Below are positions 23,245 through 35,687 of a DNA stretch of 64,000 nucleotides, in pieces. The DNA is from Rhizomys pruinosus (lineage: Eukaryota; Chordata; Mammalia; Rodentia; Spalacidae): assembly GCA_009823505.1 (NCBI GenBank), contig VZQC01000265.1, positions 4,772,290 to 4,836,289 on the forward strand, given 5' to 3'. The stretch's first letter is position 1. Every line of letters starts with the position of its first letter. A model generated the notes under the pieces. That model was not told the DNA's origin and made no database searches. It saw only the letters and a program-made list of their open reading frames with translations. A program made the position numbers and the translations under genes.

Positions 23245-23475
23245 CAACTTGCTTTCTCCTTATTTGTGCTGTAACTCAAGTATGTAGTGTCTTTTTATAA
23301 CCCAGGCCCACCTACCCAGGGATTATATCACGCACCGTGGGCTGGGCCCTCCTATGTTAATTATAAATTAAGAAAGTGCCCCAGAGAAATTTCCACATGT
23401 CAATCTAATGGAGAAATTCCTCAGTTTAAGTTTCTTCTTCCCCAGTGACTACAGTTTGTAACAAGTTGACAAAGC
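23245..23475 (-). repeat. Rodent type G repeat, antisense partial copy
   Basis: GTGGGCTGGGCCCTCCTATG, AAGAAAGTGCCCCAGAGAAA and ACAAGTTGACAAAG are the reverse complement of the landmarks seen in type G repeats. Confidence 0.65.
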
Positions 23476-23528
23476 TTAATCAGAACTACTCTTTATGTAA
23501 CTCCAATCTTGTGTACATGGTTATTTTT

Positions 23529-24598
23529 TTAACTTGATGTAGAACATTTATCTTTTTAATTTTAATATTTTTTAAATTTATTATTGTTATATAAACTATT
23601 TCCATACATCATCCATCATTTCTCAATCAAATTTAGAGTCACTTCTCTTTCCATGCCCCCCACCCCACCTGAGCTCCTGCACTCTGCCATACATGTCTTG
23701 CATCCCCATCCCCCACCACCAGTCTTTCTAGAGGCTTTTTTTTTCAAAGCAGAGGCTCACTGTTTTGGGGAGAACTTCACTATTTCAGTCTTTTCCTTTT
23801 TTCCCCCAGTTCTTTTGTTGCTGTTGTTCTCCCCAACCTGCATTGCTTCAATACATATATACATACATATATACACATACATAAATATATACATAAGTAC
23901 ATACACATACCATCTGAGTTGGAGGATTTTCTTTTTCTTTCTTTTTTTTTCTTTTTTTTTTTTCTTTGCTAAGAGATGTCATATTTTCCTTACGGAAGTG
24001 TTTGAAGGTTCCTCCTTGGCAAGCCCAAACAACCATAAAATCTTGCCCTTGTGCTCCACACTGGGGTCTTTCCCTCCCATGATCACCTAAATGAGGTCCA
24101 GTAAGCACCGTGTCCTGTCTTGATCTTCCTGTACTAATGTCCATGATACAGCCTGGGTAGTCCAACAATGGCAGTCTATACTCTGAAGAGGCTGAAATCC
24201 CAGTAACCACTCAGTCCACAGGGTGGATGTCTCAGGAGTCCCCATCTGGCACTGAAGGTTTGGAGGATTCTTGGAGAGACATGAGTCTTCAGTCCATATT
24301 GGAAGGTTGAGAAGCTATGTCTCATGTCTTTGAAGGATGGCAAAAGCAGTGGCAGCCAGAGTAGATGCACTTGTCAGTAAGAATTGAAGACAGGCAAAAC
24401 AACAGTGCTCTCTTTTTGTCTTTTTGTCTTTTTACTAAGATCTCAAGTTTTATATCTGAAGTACAGTTTCTCAGGCCTTACCTATTATTTCTGGTTATAC
24501 TTTCCTTTTGGATGCTTAAGGTCACACAGTTAGCCCAGATTAACCAAGGATTTTATTTTCTCAAAGTCAGTTGAGGATCTGGTCCTCAGGGGTCACTC
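23529..24598 (-). mobile_element. Chimeric retrocopy: element F joined to an L1 3' end, perfect 16 bp TSD
   Basis: One 1,070 bp insertion bounded by GTACATGGTTATTTTT (23513-23528 and 24599-24614). On the minus strand it begins in F (24598 to about 23985), then runs into an L1 3'-terminal module (about 23980-23540: A-rich block, GCAGAGTGCAGGAGCTCAGG, G-rich tract) ending in an A/T-rich tail. The F-to-L1 join matches the F copy that ends at 57.7-58.1 kb, so the chimera existed before insertion. There is no coding capacity. L1-type TSD and tail show mobilisation by target-primed reverse transcription. Confidence 0.85.
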
Positions 24599-24889
24599 GT
24601 ACATGGTTATTTTTAAAAATGAATTGATATCATTAGGCAGAACCCAAGCTCCCTAAATATAAATCCTTTTATTCCCAAGACTGATTTATTTCTTTGAATT
24701 CTGTATAAGTTATCTATCTTCAGTAGTGAAATATTACACATTCCTTGGTGGATAGAAGGCTAAGCTTGAAACAGCCAGACTTGCAGACCAGGGACCTCAG
24801 ACAAAGGGTGCTAACAGGACATTTTCAGAGCTGCCTCAACACCTTTCACATTCCAGGCTCTGCGCTTATGCATTCACATCCGTGGGATG

Positions 24890-25232
24890 CTTGTGTGCCC
24901 ATGTGTGTATGTTGTATGCTTCTGTGTGCACATGTATATATACTTGCCCAGGCACATGTGTGGAGGCAAGAGGTTAATGCCAGGGAGTCTTCAATGAATT
25001 CTCCACCTTTTTTTCTTTTACACAAGGTCTCTCACTGGACCTGGGACTTGGCATTTCAACTAGGTTGTCTGGCTAACAAGCCGCCAGAGTCAGCCTGTCT
25101 CACCCACCCCAGAGCTGGAGTGCTTGGACCACCGTACCCAGCTTTGTTACGAGGGTGCTAGAGGTCAGAGTTCAGGTTCTCATGCATGCACAGCAAGCCA
25201 TTGACACACTGAGACATTTCCCTACAGCCCTA
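24890..25232 (-). mobile_element. B4-like SINE (composite ID/B1 type)
   Basis: The order of landmarks fits an antisense B4: GGCACATGTGTGGAGGCAAG, CACAAGGTCTCTCACTGGAC (B1-derived part), ACCACCGTACCCAGCTTTGT, GGTTCTCATGCATGCACAGC, and the tRNA-like end CACTGAGACATTTCCCTACA. It is well diverged. The 138-codon frame through it is incidental. Confidence 0.65.
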
Positions 25233-25239
25233 TGCTTTA

Positions 25240-27930
25240 TTCTGTCTATTATCCCTCTTGTCTGAGTTTCATCCCCCATCTGTGCCCCCACGGTGACTGA
25301 TATTTAAACTCTTACAAGAAAACGAACATACATTGTTGGATAAGATGTTTTATATAAGTGGAAGGTTAGATGCATGATAGTTTGCACGTTGAGTTGCCTC
25401 AAGTTTACTAGCACTTTTAATGGTGATCAAAACCCTTCAATTATGATACACAATCTTTATTTCATGAAAGAATTGGTGTTGGGGGGCTTCTTGGTGATGT
25501 TAAAATTGAGTTTTCTATGTGCTACCTAAAATCCTTCAAGCTCACAATTTCACTGTCCTGAATAATCTTTTTTCTTCTCTTTTTTTTTAGCCATTATTAG
25601 AACTTGACAATCAACACAGAGCTGAATAATATTACAATAGAATTAATGTGGACTAGAGTCTTACACATTTAATTTCAAATCCTAACTACCTCTCTCTTTA
25701 TTTCAGATGTTACTTGATTTAGTGAATCTAAGTTTCTCTGTTTCCAAATAGCAAGTTCCAAGCTCCATTTGAAGGAATCGATTTAAATAATTTTATTCCA
25801 TTCAACAGTTAATTTATTTTAACAATACAATGAAAACTATACCAAGGATATAATGATTGAGAAATCCTCTATCTTTGATCTGTTTAAAATGGAGGAGAGA
25901 AGAAAACAAAAGACAACAAGAACAGTATACAGGGATCAGTTATGATACACACAGACTACTACATTAAAGTAAGAATTCTGATAAATCTGACTCCAGTTAA
26001 GAAATTGTGTAACCGTCCTCCCCTCTTCTTCTGTTAAGAACAGCAATGACAATTCAACATAATATCTCAAGTTATAATATGTTCAGTCTTTGTAGAAAAG
26101 ATCACCAAAGTTGGCAGGCACACCTGTGGGTATATTAATATTTATGTTAGTCACTATTTTCTTCTCCTGGTAAGGTACACATTTGCAGTTTACAGAGCTT
26201 AAACTTTTCCTTTGAAATTTTTTTGCTTAGTTTGAGGTGTGAAAAATTAGATTTATCACTGGGAAACAAAATAAAACCAGAAATGGAATATGAAGAGACT
26301 TGTAGTAAAATGGAAGGCATGCATGAATGCATCAGGTATACCCTCTTAATTTTACTGACAGATAATCTTTATCCAAGAACAAGGAATGATTTTCCAAATC
26401 AGCAAATTGCATAATATTAGGCCAAGAGTAGAACTCCGACTTCTCAATCTCCAAGCCATTGTAAATAATGTCACTCAAAACTACACTGTCAGAAGCTTCA
26501 CAAATCCTCAGAGTGACCACCTTGCATGGGAGCCATGATTCTATCAGAAAAAGTTTGAGAGATGGACACCTTGTATAAGTGGTAACCTTGTGTAAGCAGA
26601 AATGTAAAGAGATCTTTAACAACAGTAATAGAACTACCAGAAGAACGTCAAGCTTTTCCCGTAATGCGGACTTGGACAAAATGCTTGATAAATGCGGGGA
26701 TGGTAATAAAGAGACAGTATGTTAGCACTTCCAGTCTTTTTGCCTCAGACTTTTGAGTTCTATCTTTTCCAAACCAATGAACTCCCTTAACAGCTCTGTT
26801 TCTGCTTGGGGTTTACATGAGGCAATAGGATGTCCCAGATTCCCCAGCTGTCAAAGTAGACAAACCTTGCTAAAGACAGGAACACTGAGATAACCCCATT
26901 AGGAAGGAAGTAATCTCCTCCAATTGGTTCCCATATAATGAAGGCTTTCCCTGTATTTTGCATAAATATTAATGGGAAATCAATAAAGGCAGTCTTAAAT
27001 AAGTCTATAACATCTCAAATGTTTCAAATATATCCAAGATGTGTTTGAAGGCAAACTCAAAATAACAAAAAATAACATTATTTTATTTTAAAAGGAAAAA
27101 ATAGAACAGACCAAATATGTGTTCCTTTGGGCTGTTTCTGAATTGTGACCTTCATAATAAATCAGCAAATATAAGTGAGGTAACATCCTGAATTCTGTGA
27201 GCAGTTTATCAATCCAAAAGGGAGCTATAACTGATTTATAGCTGGACAATTGAAGTAAAATGCCCAGGGACTTGCAACTGACACCTGAAATGGGCACTGT
27301 CTTGTCAGACCATATTTCATTTAGGAGGTCTGATCTGACCTAAATTATTACACACACAGTAGCTCTCAGGATAATGAGAGAACATGTTACAAAAAAACTC
27401 ATCCTTTGGGGTGGAAGTGTGGTGGGTAGAAGGAGGTTATTCCATTGATGACTGGTCACAAGATCAATTGGAAACTAATGTTGATGTTTTAATTCTGCAA
27501 TTCCTTCTCCACATCTAAGCCAACATTCTTATACATGATAGAGAATTTTTTCTTTTCATTTCTTTCTTTTTCCATCTCTTCCTCTTCTTTGCTCATATCA
27601 TTAGAGATAAGTGGATTTGTTTAAAACGGGATCACAGTGCTTATTTAATCTTTTGGTGCTTACATTTACACAAGCTGGCTTGCAGAAGCTTCTTCCCTCT
27701 GTACCTCTGCTTATTGCAAATGGGCCATTGAACTTTGAGTCCTTTCTTGCTTTTTTGGCAAAAGATATCCCAAAAACTGCCTTTGTATTTTCCATGTCAA
27801 GCCTAAAATAAGTTATTTTGTCAATAACTTCAGGCTCTTTTATTGATTAATGGGGGAATGCAAGATATAACTGAGGTAGGGTAGTGTTTGTTATAGTGTG
27901 CCATGATTGTCTATTTTTTGTCAGAATAAA
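25240..27930. other. No recognisable gene or repeat
   Basis: About 2.7 kb of AT-rich sequence without SINE, LINE or convincing coding signals. This is the longest repeat-poor stretch of the window. Confidence 0.45.
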
Positions 27931-27934
27931 AACA

Positions 27935-28287
27935 CTTATGTATGCTGGTTGGTTTTGTGAACTTGACTTAAACTGGAGGCACCTGGAAAGAAGGGAACTC
28001 AGCTGAGGAATTTCCTCCATCAGACTGGCCTGTGGCCACATCTGCGAGGCATCTCTTTGACTGCTCTTTGATGTGGAGGGACCAGCTCACTTGGGCAGTG
28101 CCATCCCCAAGCAAGTGAACCTAGGCTCTATGATGGGGAGTTGAGAAAGGCTGATAAGCAGCATTCTTCTAGCACTTCTGCTTCAGTTCCTGACCCCTGG
28201 ACTCATGTGCATGCTTCTGCCTGGCTTCCCTCTGCAACCTGTAAGATGAAATAAACATTTCCTCTCCCAAGCTGCTATTATTCCTTG
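27935..28287 (+). repeat. Rodent type G repeat, left part (split by an E/L1 chimera)
   Basis: GTGAACTTGACTTAAACTGG, AACTCAGCTGAGGAATTTCC, GACTGGCCTGTGGCCACATC and GATGAAATAAACATTTCCTC follow the type G order. The repeat resumes at 29298-29365 with CAGCAACACAGAGACAAACT. Confidence 0.7.
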
Positions 28288-29297
28288 TTTTTTTTTTTTT
28301 TTTTTTTTTTTTGTTTTTTACTTTTTATTGATCTTTTGTGCATTTCAACATCATTTTCCAATCAGGTTAGGCATATTTGCCCTTTCCCTTCCCCCCCACC
28401 CCCCCCAACCGAGATCATGGATCTGCCATAACTGTCCTGTAATTTCTCTCAGTTTTTTTTTTTTTCATTTTTTAGCTATAAGTGATAATCCATGAGTAAA
28501 AGCATCCTTCATGTAAAACCAATTTGTGAGCTGTTGTGCCCAAACCCCCAGGGCCCACCTTCCAGCAGGGATGAGGGGTTTGTATGTTCAATCAGGGTTG
28601 ATCAAATGAGTTCTCAAGACTACATTGCTGTAGTTTCACCATTTCACCCCAATCCGCGCCCTACATTAAAAAAAACCGTGCCCCCGCTTCCGCAGTTTAT
28701 TCCCTAGGTTAGAAAAGGGGCACAGGTGGATGAGAAGCAAAACAGTCCACTCTCTCGTGAGCTGTTGTCTTGGACTCTGGTCAATTCTGGCTGTTTCCTT
28801 TCATGGTCTGGACAGTTTGTACATGAATAACCTTTCAATCCTACTAATGAAGCACAGCAGTTTAGATATATAGTGTATTTAAACAGCATTAATAGTTATG
28901 GTAGGTTACTTTGGTATAGACCATGTTTTAAATAGATATGTTGATCCATGAAATTATATTTTTTCCTGTTAAATATGACAGGGGTCTTACTTGGCTTATG
29001 ACATCTCCTAACATGTAAGGATGTAAGCTTGTGGCATCAGCCATGGGTTATTCCTCCAAGGAGAGAGCCAATAGCCAATTAGATTTGGGATATACAGGCA
29101 TATGGCTGCCTCTGCTGCACAGTATTTCCAGGCAGGTGAGGTGTAGCTGGTGCTGATGGAGGAGTCTTGCTTGACTCAAGGAGACCCGCATTTGCTTTAT
29201 TGGTTTAGTGGCCTTTGGTAACACTCTCTGGTGTTCCAGAGGCCATCTGTACACTTGTATGTGTGGTCTCAATACATCTTTCCCATGTTAATGTCAG
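28288..29297 (-). mobile_element. Chimeric retrocopy: element E joined to an L1 3' end, 9 bp TSD
   Basis: A poly(T) tract (28288-28312) opens an antisense insertion. An L1 3'-terminal module (28313-28465, with C-rich tract at 28390-28406) is followed without a break by element E (28466-29297), truncated at its 5' side. The TSD TATTCCTTG lies at 28279-28287 and 29298-29306. A single TSD pair proves E and the L1 tail entered as one cDNA. The join corresponds to the one at 46990-47015. Confidence 0.85.
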
Positions 29298-29365
29298 TAT
29301 TCCTTGTTGCTATTCCTTGTTTTTATAACAGCAACACAGAGACAAACTAAAACAATATGTAAATG

Positions 29366-30640
29366 CTCACATTAAATCAAGAGCTTATATTTTATACTTA
29401 GGCACCAAATCCAAAGACCCAAGCCATTAAAAAGTGAGGGGTACTGACTATCCCCATGAGAGGATATGGCCTGATTCAGGACCCCAAATCATGCTTTAGG
29501 TTTTAGTTGATTTCTCACTTCTAGTGTTTCTCTGCATTAGATTTGTTCTTAGGTCCTGTCACCCCCACCTCTAGTGAATAACCCCAAAGTTCTAAACCAG
29601 TAATACTTCTTTAATATTAGCTAGAAACCCTTATATGTGGAGAACCAAGATTCGTACTGCTGGGATGGAAATTTAGCAGAGACTGTGAAGCTTTCCTTTG
29701 ATGTCACTTATTCCTCACAATCAATAAAACTTATTGTAAAATTGTTCCACCTGATTTTAGTCTTCTGTAATATTGTGTCAATGCATTCAGTGCCCTCTTT
29801 TAGCTGAGTTCCCCATCATCCTTAGCTATAATCTTTGAGCAGTTCTCTTAGAAACTGTCAGACACATCTCTACTTTTTGCTAACATCTCTTTTAGAACTT
29901 CAATGTGTTTCTTGTTTAATTACTATGACTGTGAGGATCTTCCATTACTGCTCTATTTGTGGCTCACTTGACCATCCTTAACTGATGTCTTAATTCTCCA
30001 AAATCTTAGCTCTAAATCTTTTATCCTATTTTAAGCTATAATGTGCGACTCTTTCTTTTCAGCAAATATTCCCTCCATATAAAGTTAGAATATACTATTA
30101 GCTCTTAATGGAAGCTTTAGGATCATTAAGTCTATTTCTCCTATGTACACCAGTTTGCCCAACAGATCCTAAAACTTCCATCAAGAGCTTTGACATGGCA
30201 ATCGAAAGAGGAGTTAACCCCCACTGAGTAACCAGGAATGCATTCTACCTCCTTCAATCTGCCACCCACTGTATTTGTTCTGTTGGTTTTCTTTGAGGAG
30301 AGATGGGTCCATAGCACTGGCAAACACACAATAATGAAGATCCTTAGTTCAGCAAGTAAAGGGGAAAAAGTCTGGCTTTGTAGCATGTTTCAACTTCTAT
30401 AACATTAAACACCTCCAACATGACTAATATCAACTTACCAAAATTAGTCGCATGTCTCACAAAACATCCAAACGTTTTATCAGATCTTATGACTTGATAG
30501 AAGCTAAGTTCAGCATACCAGTAAGGAAGCAAAAATTGTGTGTATGTGTGATGCATATATGTGTCATGTTTGTGTCTATGCAGATGGGCAAATGCATGCA
30601 CATGTGGGGGGCATTCAGGTAGAGGCCAGAGGCTGATGAC
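29366..30640. other. No recognisable gene; short simple TG/TA-rich segments
   Basis: AT-rich, probably old non-coding DNA. Some TATGTGTG-type degenerate repeats occur near 30540-30600. Confidence 0.4.
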
Positions 30641-30654
30641 TGGGTTCCTCTTTT

Positions 30655-31574
30655 TGATTAATTATTTTTTATTTTAACTCTTTGAGAATTTCATACAATA
30701 TATTTTGACCTCCAACATCCATCCTCCCTTGGCTAACCATTAACTCTGTATCTTCATTTTTCTTAAATACATCAAGTCCGCTTTTTGCTGCTCATATAGT
30801 CTTATGTATGTTGTCATCCTTTGGAGCATGGTTGACCTACCAGGGGACACATGTATAAATAAAATTAATATTCCCTCTCTCAGCAGCTAGCAGTTTCCAA
30901 TAGCTCCTCATCTGTGAAGGGAGGTACTTCATGTCTTCTCCACTCTCCATGTTGGTATTCAGTCTGGCAGGTACTGGCTCAGGTTCTGGTGCATGCTGTC
31001 ATTGTGAGATCATATATGCTGCCTTACTTTGTGCTGAGAACGCTGTTTCCCTGTAGTTATCTATGACCCCCCCCCACTCTATTGTGCACCCCTATTCCAC
31101 CATGATCCCTATGCCTTCAGAGGAAACAATGAGATATAGTTGTCCCATTTAGAGGTGAGCACTCTGTAGTCTCTTAATCATTTAGTGTTAACTAGATGTG
31201 ATCCACTGAGTTGATTGTCATCTGCTGCAAAAAGAAGCTGCTATGCTGAGAATTTAGAGATGTACTGACCTATGAGTATAACAATAAATCATTAGGAGTC
31301 AATTTAATACTAAATCCTAGCAACTAATACTAGTAAGTTCTCCCCTAGGATCCATAAATTGTAAAGCTGCACAATAACAGGGTACCTGTTCTACTGGGGT
31401 CCTGTTCAGAAAATCCTTTCCTGTGCTAGTAAGTTTAAACATATTTCCATCATTTTCCTCCCTCAGATTCAGGGTATAAGATCTTATGTTGAGATCCTTG
31501 ATCCATTTGGATTTGAATATTGTACACAATGAGAGATGAGGCTCTTGTTTCATTCTTCTATATGTAGCCATCAA
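30655..31574 (-). mobile_element. Old L1: 3'UTR and ORF2 C-terminal remnant
   Basis: From 30655 rightwards there is antisense L1 3'UTR (CAGCAGCTAGCAGTTTCCAA, GAGGTGAGCACTCTGTAGTC, ATCATTAGGAGTCAATTTAA). It runs into ORF2 at 31317-31574, where the translated minus strand reads RRMKQEPHLSLCT and KWIKDLNIRSYTL, typical of the ORF2 C-terminal domain. Confidence 0.75.
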
Positions 31575-31992
31575 GTTGGATCAGCACGATCTGTGTGAAG
31601 ACACTCTCTTGTCCCTAGGGTCCATTGGCAGCTGTACTAACAGTATGATAATAGTGTGGGCTTACATGTGGCTCCTGTATACTAACAGTGTGATAATACT
31701 GTGGGTTTACATGTGGCTCCTCAGCAGAGCTGGCTTGATGGCAATACATTCTTTTAATTTCCTTTTATCATGGAAAGGTTTTAATTCTCCTAAAATTTTA
31801 TTAGATAGTTTTTCTGGTTATAATAGTCTGAATCAACAGTTATAGTCTTTCAGACCCTGGAATACCTCCTTCCAGGCACTTCTTGCTTTAAAGAATTCTG
31901 TTGAATATCCATGTGCTATTCAAATGGTCCTGCATTTATAACTGACTTGACTTTTCTCTCTTGTGTCCTTTCTGTAGTTTGTGATTTAATGC

Positions 31993-32124
31993 TTTTTTTT
32001 TTTTTTTTGGTCTTTTCGAGACAGGGTCTCCCTGTAGCCCCAGCTGTCCTTGAACTCACAAAGATCCAACTGCCTCTGCCTCCCAAGTGCTAGGATTAAG
32101 GGCATGCGCCACCATGCCTGGCAT
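31993..32124 (-). mobile_element. B1 SINE with perfect 12 bp TSD
   Basis: Antisense B1 with a poly(T) head. The TSD GTGATTTAATGC lies at 31981-31992 and 32125-32136. Confidence 0.96.
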
Positions 32125-32330
32125 GTGATTTAATGCTTTAACTACAGTATGTCATAGAGTATGTCATACCTTCATGTTTGTTTGATATTCTTTAAGCCTC
32201 TTTTACTTGGATAAGCATCTCTCCATTTGGGGGACATTTTCTTCTGTAAGTGTTACTAAAGGTGTTCTCTATGCCTCTGCTGTGATATTCTTCTGTTTCT
32301 ATATCCATCATTAAAAGGTTAGGTTTTTTC

Positions 32331-32566
32331 GGGGCTGGAGAGATAGCCTAGCGGTTAAGAGCGCCGACCGCTCTTACAGAGGACGCCGGTTCGATCCCCA
32401 GCACCCACATGGCGGCTAAGAACCGTCTGAAACTCCAATTCCAGGAGAACTCCAGTTCCAGGGGAATCCGATACCCTCTTCTGACCTCCGCGGCGTTGCA
32501 CGACACGGGTGCACAAACTTGCATGCAGACAGTACATTCATACACATACAGAAATAAATAAAATTA
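32331..32566 (+). mobile_element. B2 SINE with perfect 21 bp TSD
   Basis: Sense B2 with tRNA-like head, B-box GGTTCGATCC (32388-32397) and the 17 bp duplication (units at 32431-32447 and 32448-32464). A 21 bp TSD is present at 32310-32330 and 32567-32587 without mismatch, so the insertion looks young. Confidence 0.98.
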
Positions 32567-32982
32567 ATTAAAAGGTTAGGTTTTTTCATGTCTCATAATT
32601 CTCCCAAGTTCTGGTCATTTTCAAAGCATCTCACTGATCTTCCCTGAGTGACCCAGTTACTCCATGTTTCATCCCTGATTCTCTGTTTCTGACACGATCC
32701 ATTCTGTTGGTGAGGCTTTCCACCAAGGTTTTTATTTGGTTAATTTAATATTTCATTTTAAGGATCATTTCAGTTTGGGTTTTTTTTTTTCAGGAATTTG
32801 AACTCTACTTTCATGTCTTAGGTTGATTTCCTTATTCCATTCCTCTCTTTTTCTTTCTCTTCTGTGAGTTTTCTGAGCATATTTGTGAACATTACAGTCA
32901 ATTTTTGTGTGGAAGTTCCTCCAGTTTATTTTCATTTGGGGGCATTACTATGGGCTTTGCACTATTTGGAGGAGGCATGTTA

Positions 32983-33027
<45 letters not shown>

Positions 33028-33874
33028 GTTTTTATTTCCATGCTGGGATTTGCACATATGGAGTAGGTTAGTTGAGGTTTTCTTTATTTTTGTTAAAGAC
33101 AACTTTCTTCTTTCAGCGGGAGTGTTTACAATGTTCAAAAGGTGCTTACTTTACAGCAGGATTAAGATGCTGATTTTTCTCCTTTTGTCTGGTACTTAGG
33201 GCTACAACTTCTATCCCAAGTCTTCTGCTCATCACCTACAATATTGTTCCTTTTGTGATGTGGTCAAGGAGCTTGACACAAGATTTCCCTGGTTGTGTGG
33301 ACTTCTCCTGTGTCTGGAAGCCAGAATGAACAAATGGATGGTCCAAATCGGGCAGCTGGCAGGGCTCTGGTAAGTTCTGAAAGTAGAGAAAGGGTCTGAT
33401 AGTAGGTGGATGTCCCTGGAAAACAAGCATGGGACTTTGGAGCAGGCTGAAAGGAGGTGTGTGGAAGGGAAGACATAGGAAATCTGCCCAGGTCTCCAGA
33501 CTGTGAGGGGCAGCTGGAGAGTGAATGCTGAGGAAATCACTAGTATCCTGTGACTTTCAAAAGAAATCTATAGACCTATATCCTTAATGAACATAGATGC
33601 AAAGATTTTCAACAAAATATTCACAAACTGCATACTGGCACTCATACAGCCTGATCAAGTCTACTATACCAGAGATACAGGGAAGGTTCAATAAGTGTAA
33701 AACCAAAAAATGTGACAAATAATATAAATGGACTTAAAGACAAAAATCACATAGTCATCTCAATAGATGCCAAATCAGCTTTGGCAAAAATCCAGCATGC
33801 ATTCACTTTAAAATTCCTAGAGGTCACTGGACTGAAAGGAAAGTAATCCAACAAAATTAAAGTTAAATGCAACA

Positions 33875-34068
33875 GCAGGGCATGGTGGCACATGCCTTTA
33901 ATCCTAGCACTTGGGAGGCAGAGGCAGGCAGATCTTTGTGAGTTCAAGGCCAGCCTGATCTACAGAGTGAGTTCCAGGACAGCTGGGATTACAGGGAGAC
34001 CCTGTCTCAAAAAGACCAAAAAAAATAAAATAAAAAATAAAAAATAAAAACAAACAAACAAAAAAAGC
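33875..34068 (+). mobile_element. B1 SINE with perfect 11 bp TSD
   Basis: Sense B1 with a long A-rich (AAAAATAAA)-type tail. The TSD TAAATGCAACA lies at 33864-33874 and 34069-34079. Confidence 0.97.
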
Positions 34069-34660
34069 TAAATGCAACAAACGCACAGCTAATATGTTCT
34101 AAATGGAGAAAATCTGGAAGCATTTCTACTCCACTCATTTTTGAAACAGTATGTGAAACTCTTGCTGGAGCAATAAGACAACAGAAGGAAATTAGAGGAG
34201 TACTAATTACAAAAAAAAGAGGTCAAATTATCACTATTTGCACATGATATTATAGTATATAAGATATCCTAAAACTCCAACAGAAAACTGATAGAAAGTT
34301 CAGTACTTTCAGCAAGGTGGCAAGTGACAAAATCAATTTTAAAAAATCACTATCCTTTCAAAAAACAATATAAAAGAATTGGATAAAATATTGATGGAAT
34401 TCTTCCCATTCACAATAGTCTCAAAATATAAAATATCTAGGGATAAGCATAACCAAAGACATTAAACATCTTTACATTGAAATTTTTAAATCATTAAGGG
34501 AGGAGATAGAGAAAAACACCAGGAGATAGAAGGACCGACCATACTCATGGATTGGTAGAATATTATGAAAATAAGCATCCTACCAAAAACAATAAATGTA
34601 TTCAATCCACTACAAATCAAAATACCCATGACATTCTTCACAGAGCTATAAAAAAACCTA

Positions 34661-34880
34661 GGGGCTGGAGAGGTGGCTTAGCGGTTAAGAGCACCGGCTG
34701 CTCTTGCAGAGGACTGGGGTTCGATCCCCAGCACCTACATGGTGGCTGAGAACTGTCTTTAACTCCAGTTCCAGGGGAATCCAACACCCTCTTCTGATCT
34801 CCACAGCATTGTATGACACGGGTGCACAAACCTGCATGCAGACAGTACATTCATACACATATGAAAATAAAAAAAAAAAA
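34661..34880 (+). mobile_element. B2 SINE without the internal duplication
   Basis: GGGGCTGGAGAGGTGGCTTA head, B-box GGTTCGATCCC, A-rich tail. It is inserted in L1 ORF2 sequence. The TSD is unclear because the target is A-rich. The single-unit form (CTTTAACTCCAGTTCCAGGG) is shared with the copy at 22560. Confidence 0.93.
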
Positions 34881-35687
34881 AACACCCTAAACCTCATATG
34901 GAAACACCCAAGATCTCAGATATCCAAAATAGTCTTGAGCAAAAATAGTGATGCTATGGGGAATTACGAGTCAGATCTCAAACTATATTTCAGAGATATG
35001 GTCTCATAAAAGGAGCATGATATGGGCTCAAAAATAGGCATGTGGATTGCTGGAACATAATAAAAGACCCATAGATGAGTGCTTATATTTTAACTACCTG
35101 ATAGCTGACAAAGCTGCTAAGAACACATAGTGGCAGAAAGACAACATCTTGAACAATTGGTACTGGCAAAACTGGATCCTCTACCTGTAGACAATTGAAA
35201 TAGGACAGATATCTTTCACCCTGTACAAATATCCAAATGAAACAAAGACCTCAGTAAGAAACCTGAAATTCTGAAATTTCCAGAAGAAAACATAGACAGT
35301 ACCCTACAAGATATAGATCTAGGAAAGGATTTTGCCAATTAATTATACATCAGTTGTTTGGGCATTAGGGTCAACAATAAACAAATGGGACCTCATTAAG
35401 CTACAAAGCTTCCATGTAAAAGAAGAAGCAACCAAGGTAGGGAATAGAAAACCTATGGAGTGGGAGAACATCTTTACCAGCTATGTGTCTGACAGAAGAT
35501 TAATATCCAGAATATACACGAACTCAACAAAGAAACAAGAAAATAAACACTTCAATTAAAATATGGGCTATAGACCTGAACAGAGAGTTCTCATATGAAG
35601 AAATAAAAATGTCTAAGAAACATCCTAAAAAGTGTTCAACATACCTAATTAGAGAATTGCACATCTAAACCACTTTAGATTAGGAGT

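Larger units (their letters stand above)
31740..33540 (-). mobile_element. Old L1 ORF1/5'UTR-like segment, antisense
   Basis: Landmarks resemble the antisense ORF1 and leader of older L1s: GAATTCTGTTGAATATCCAT, GGGGGACATTTTCTTCTGTA, ATATTCTTCTGTTTCTATAT, and a GC-richer 5' end at 33240-33530 (GGAGCAGGCTGAAAGG, GGTCTCCAGACTGTGAGGGG). It carries the B1 at 31993 and the B2 at 32331, plus a (TG)n at about 32984-33024. Most of ORF2 is missing between this and the L1 at 31574. Assignment rests on remembered family layout and is moderate. Confidence 0.5.

Noticed and set aside
24745..25161. 138-codon plus-strand frame
   Set aside because: It runs through an antisense B4-like SINE; the cysteine/histidine-rich look comes from the repeat.
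32331..32405. tRNA-like A-box/B-box sequence
   Set aside because: This is the pol III promoter head of a B2 SINE, present at every B2; it is not a functional tRNA gene.
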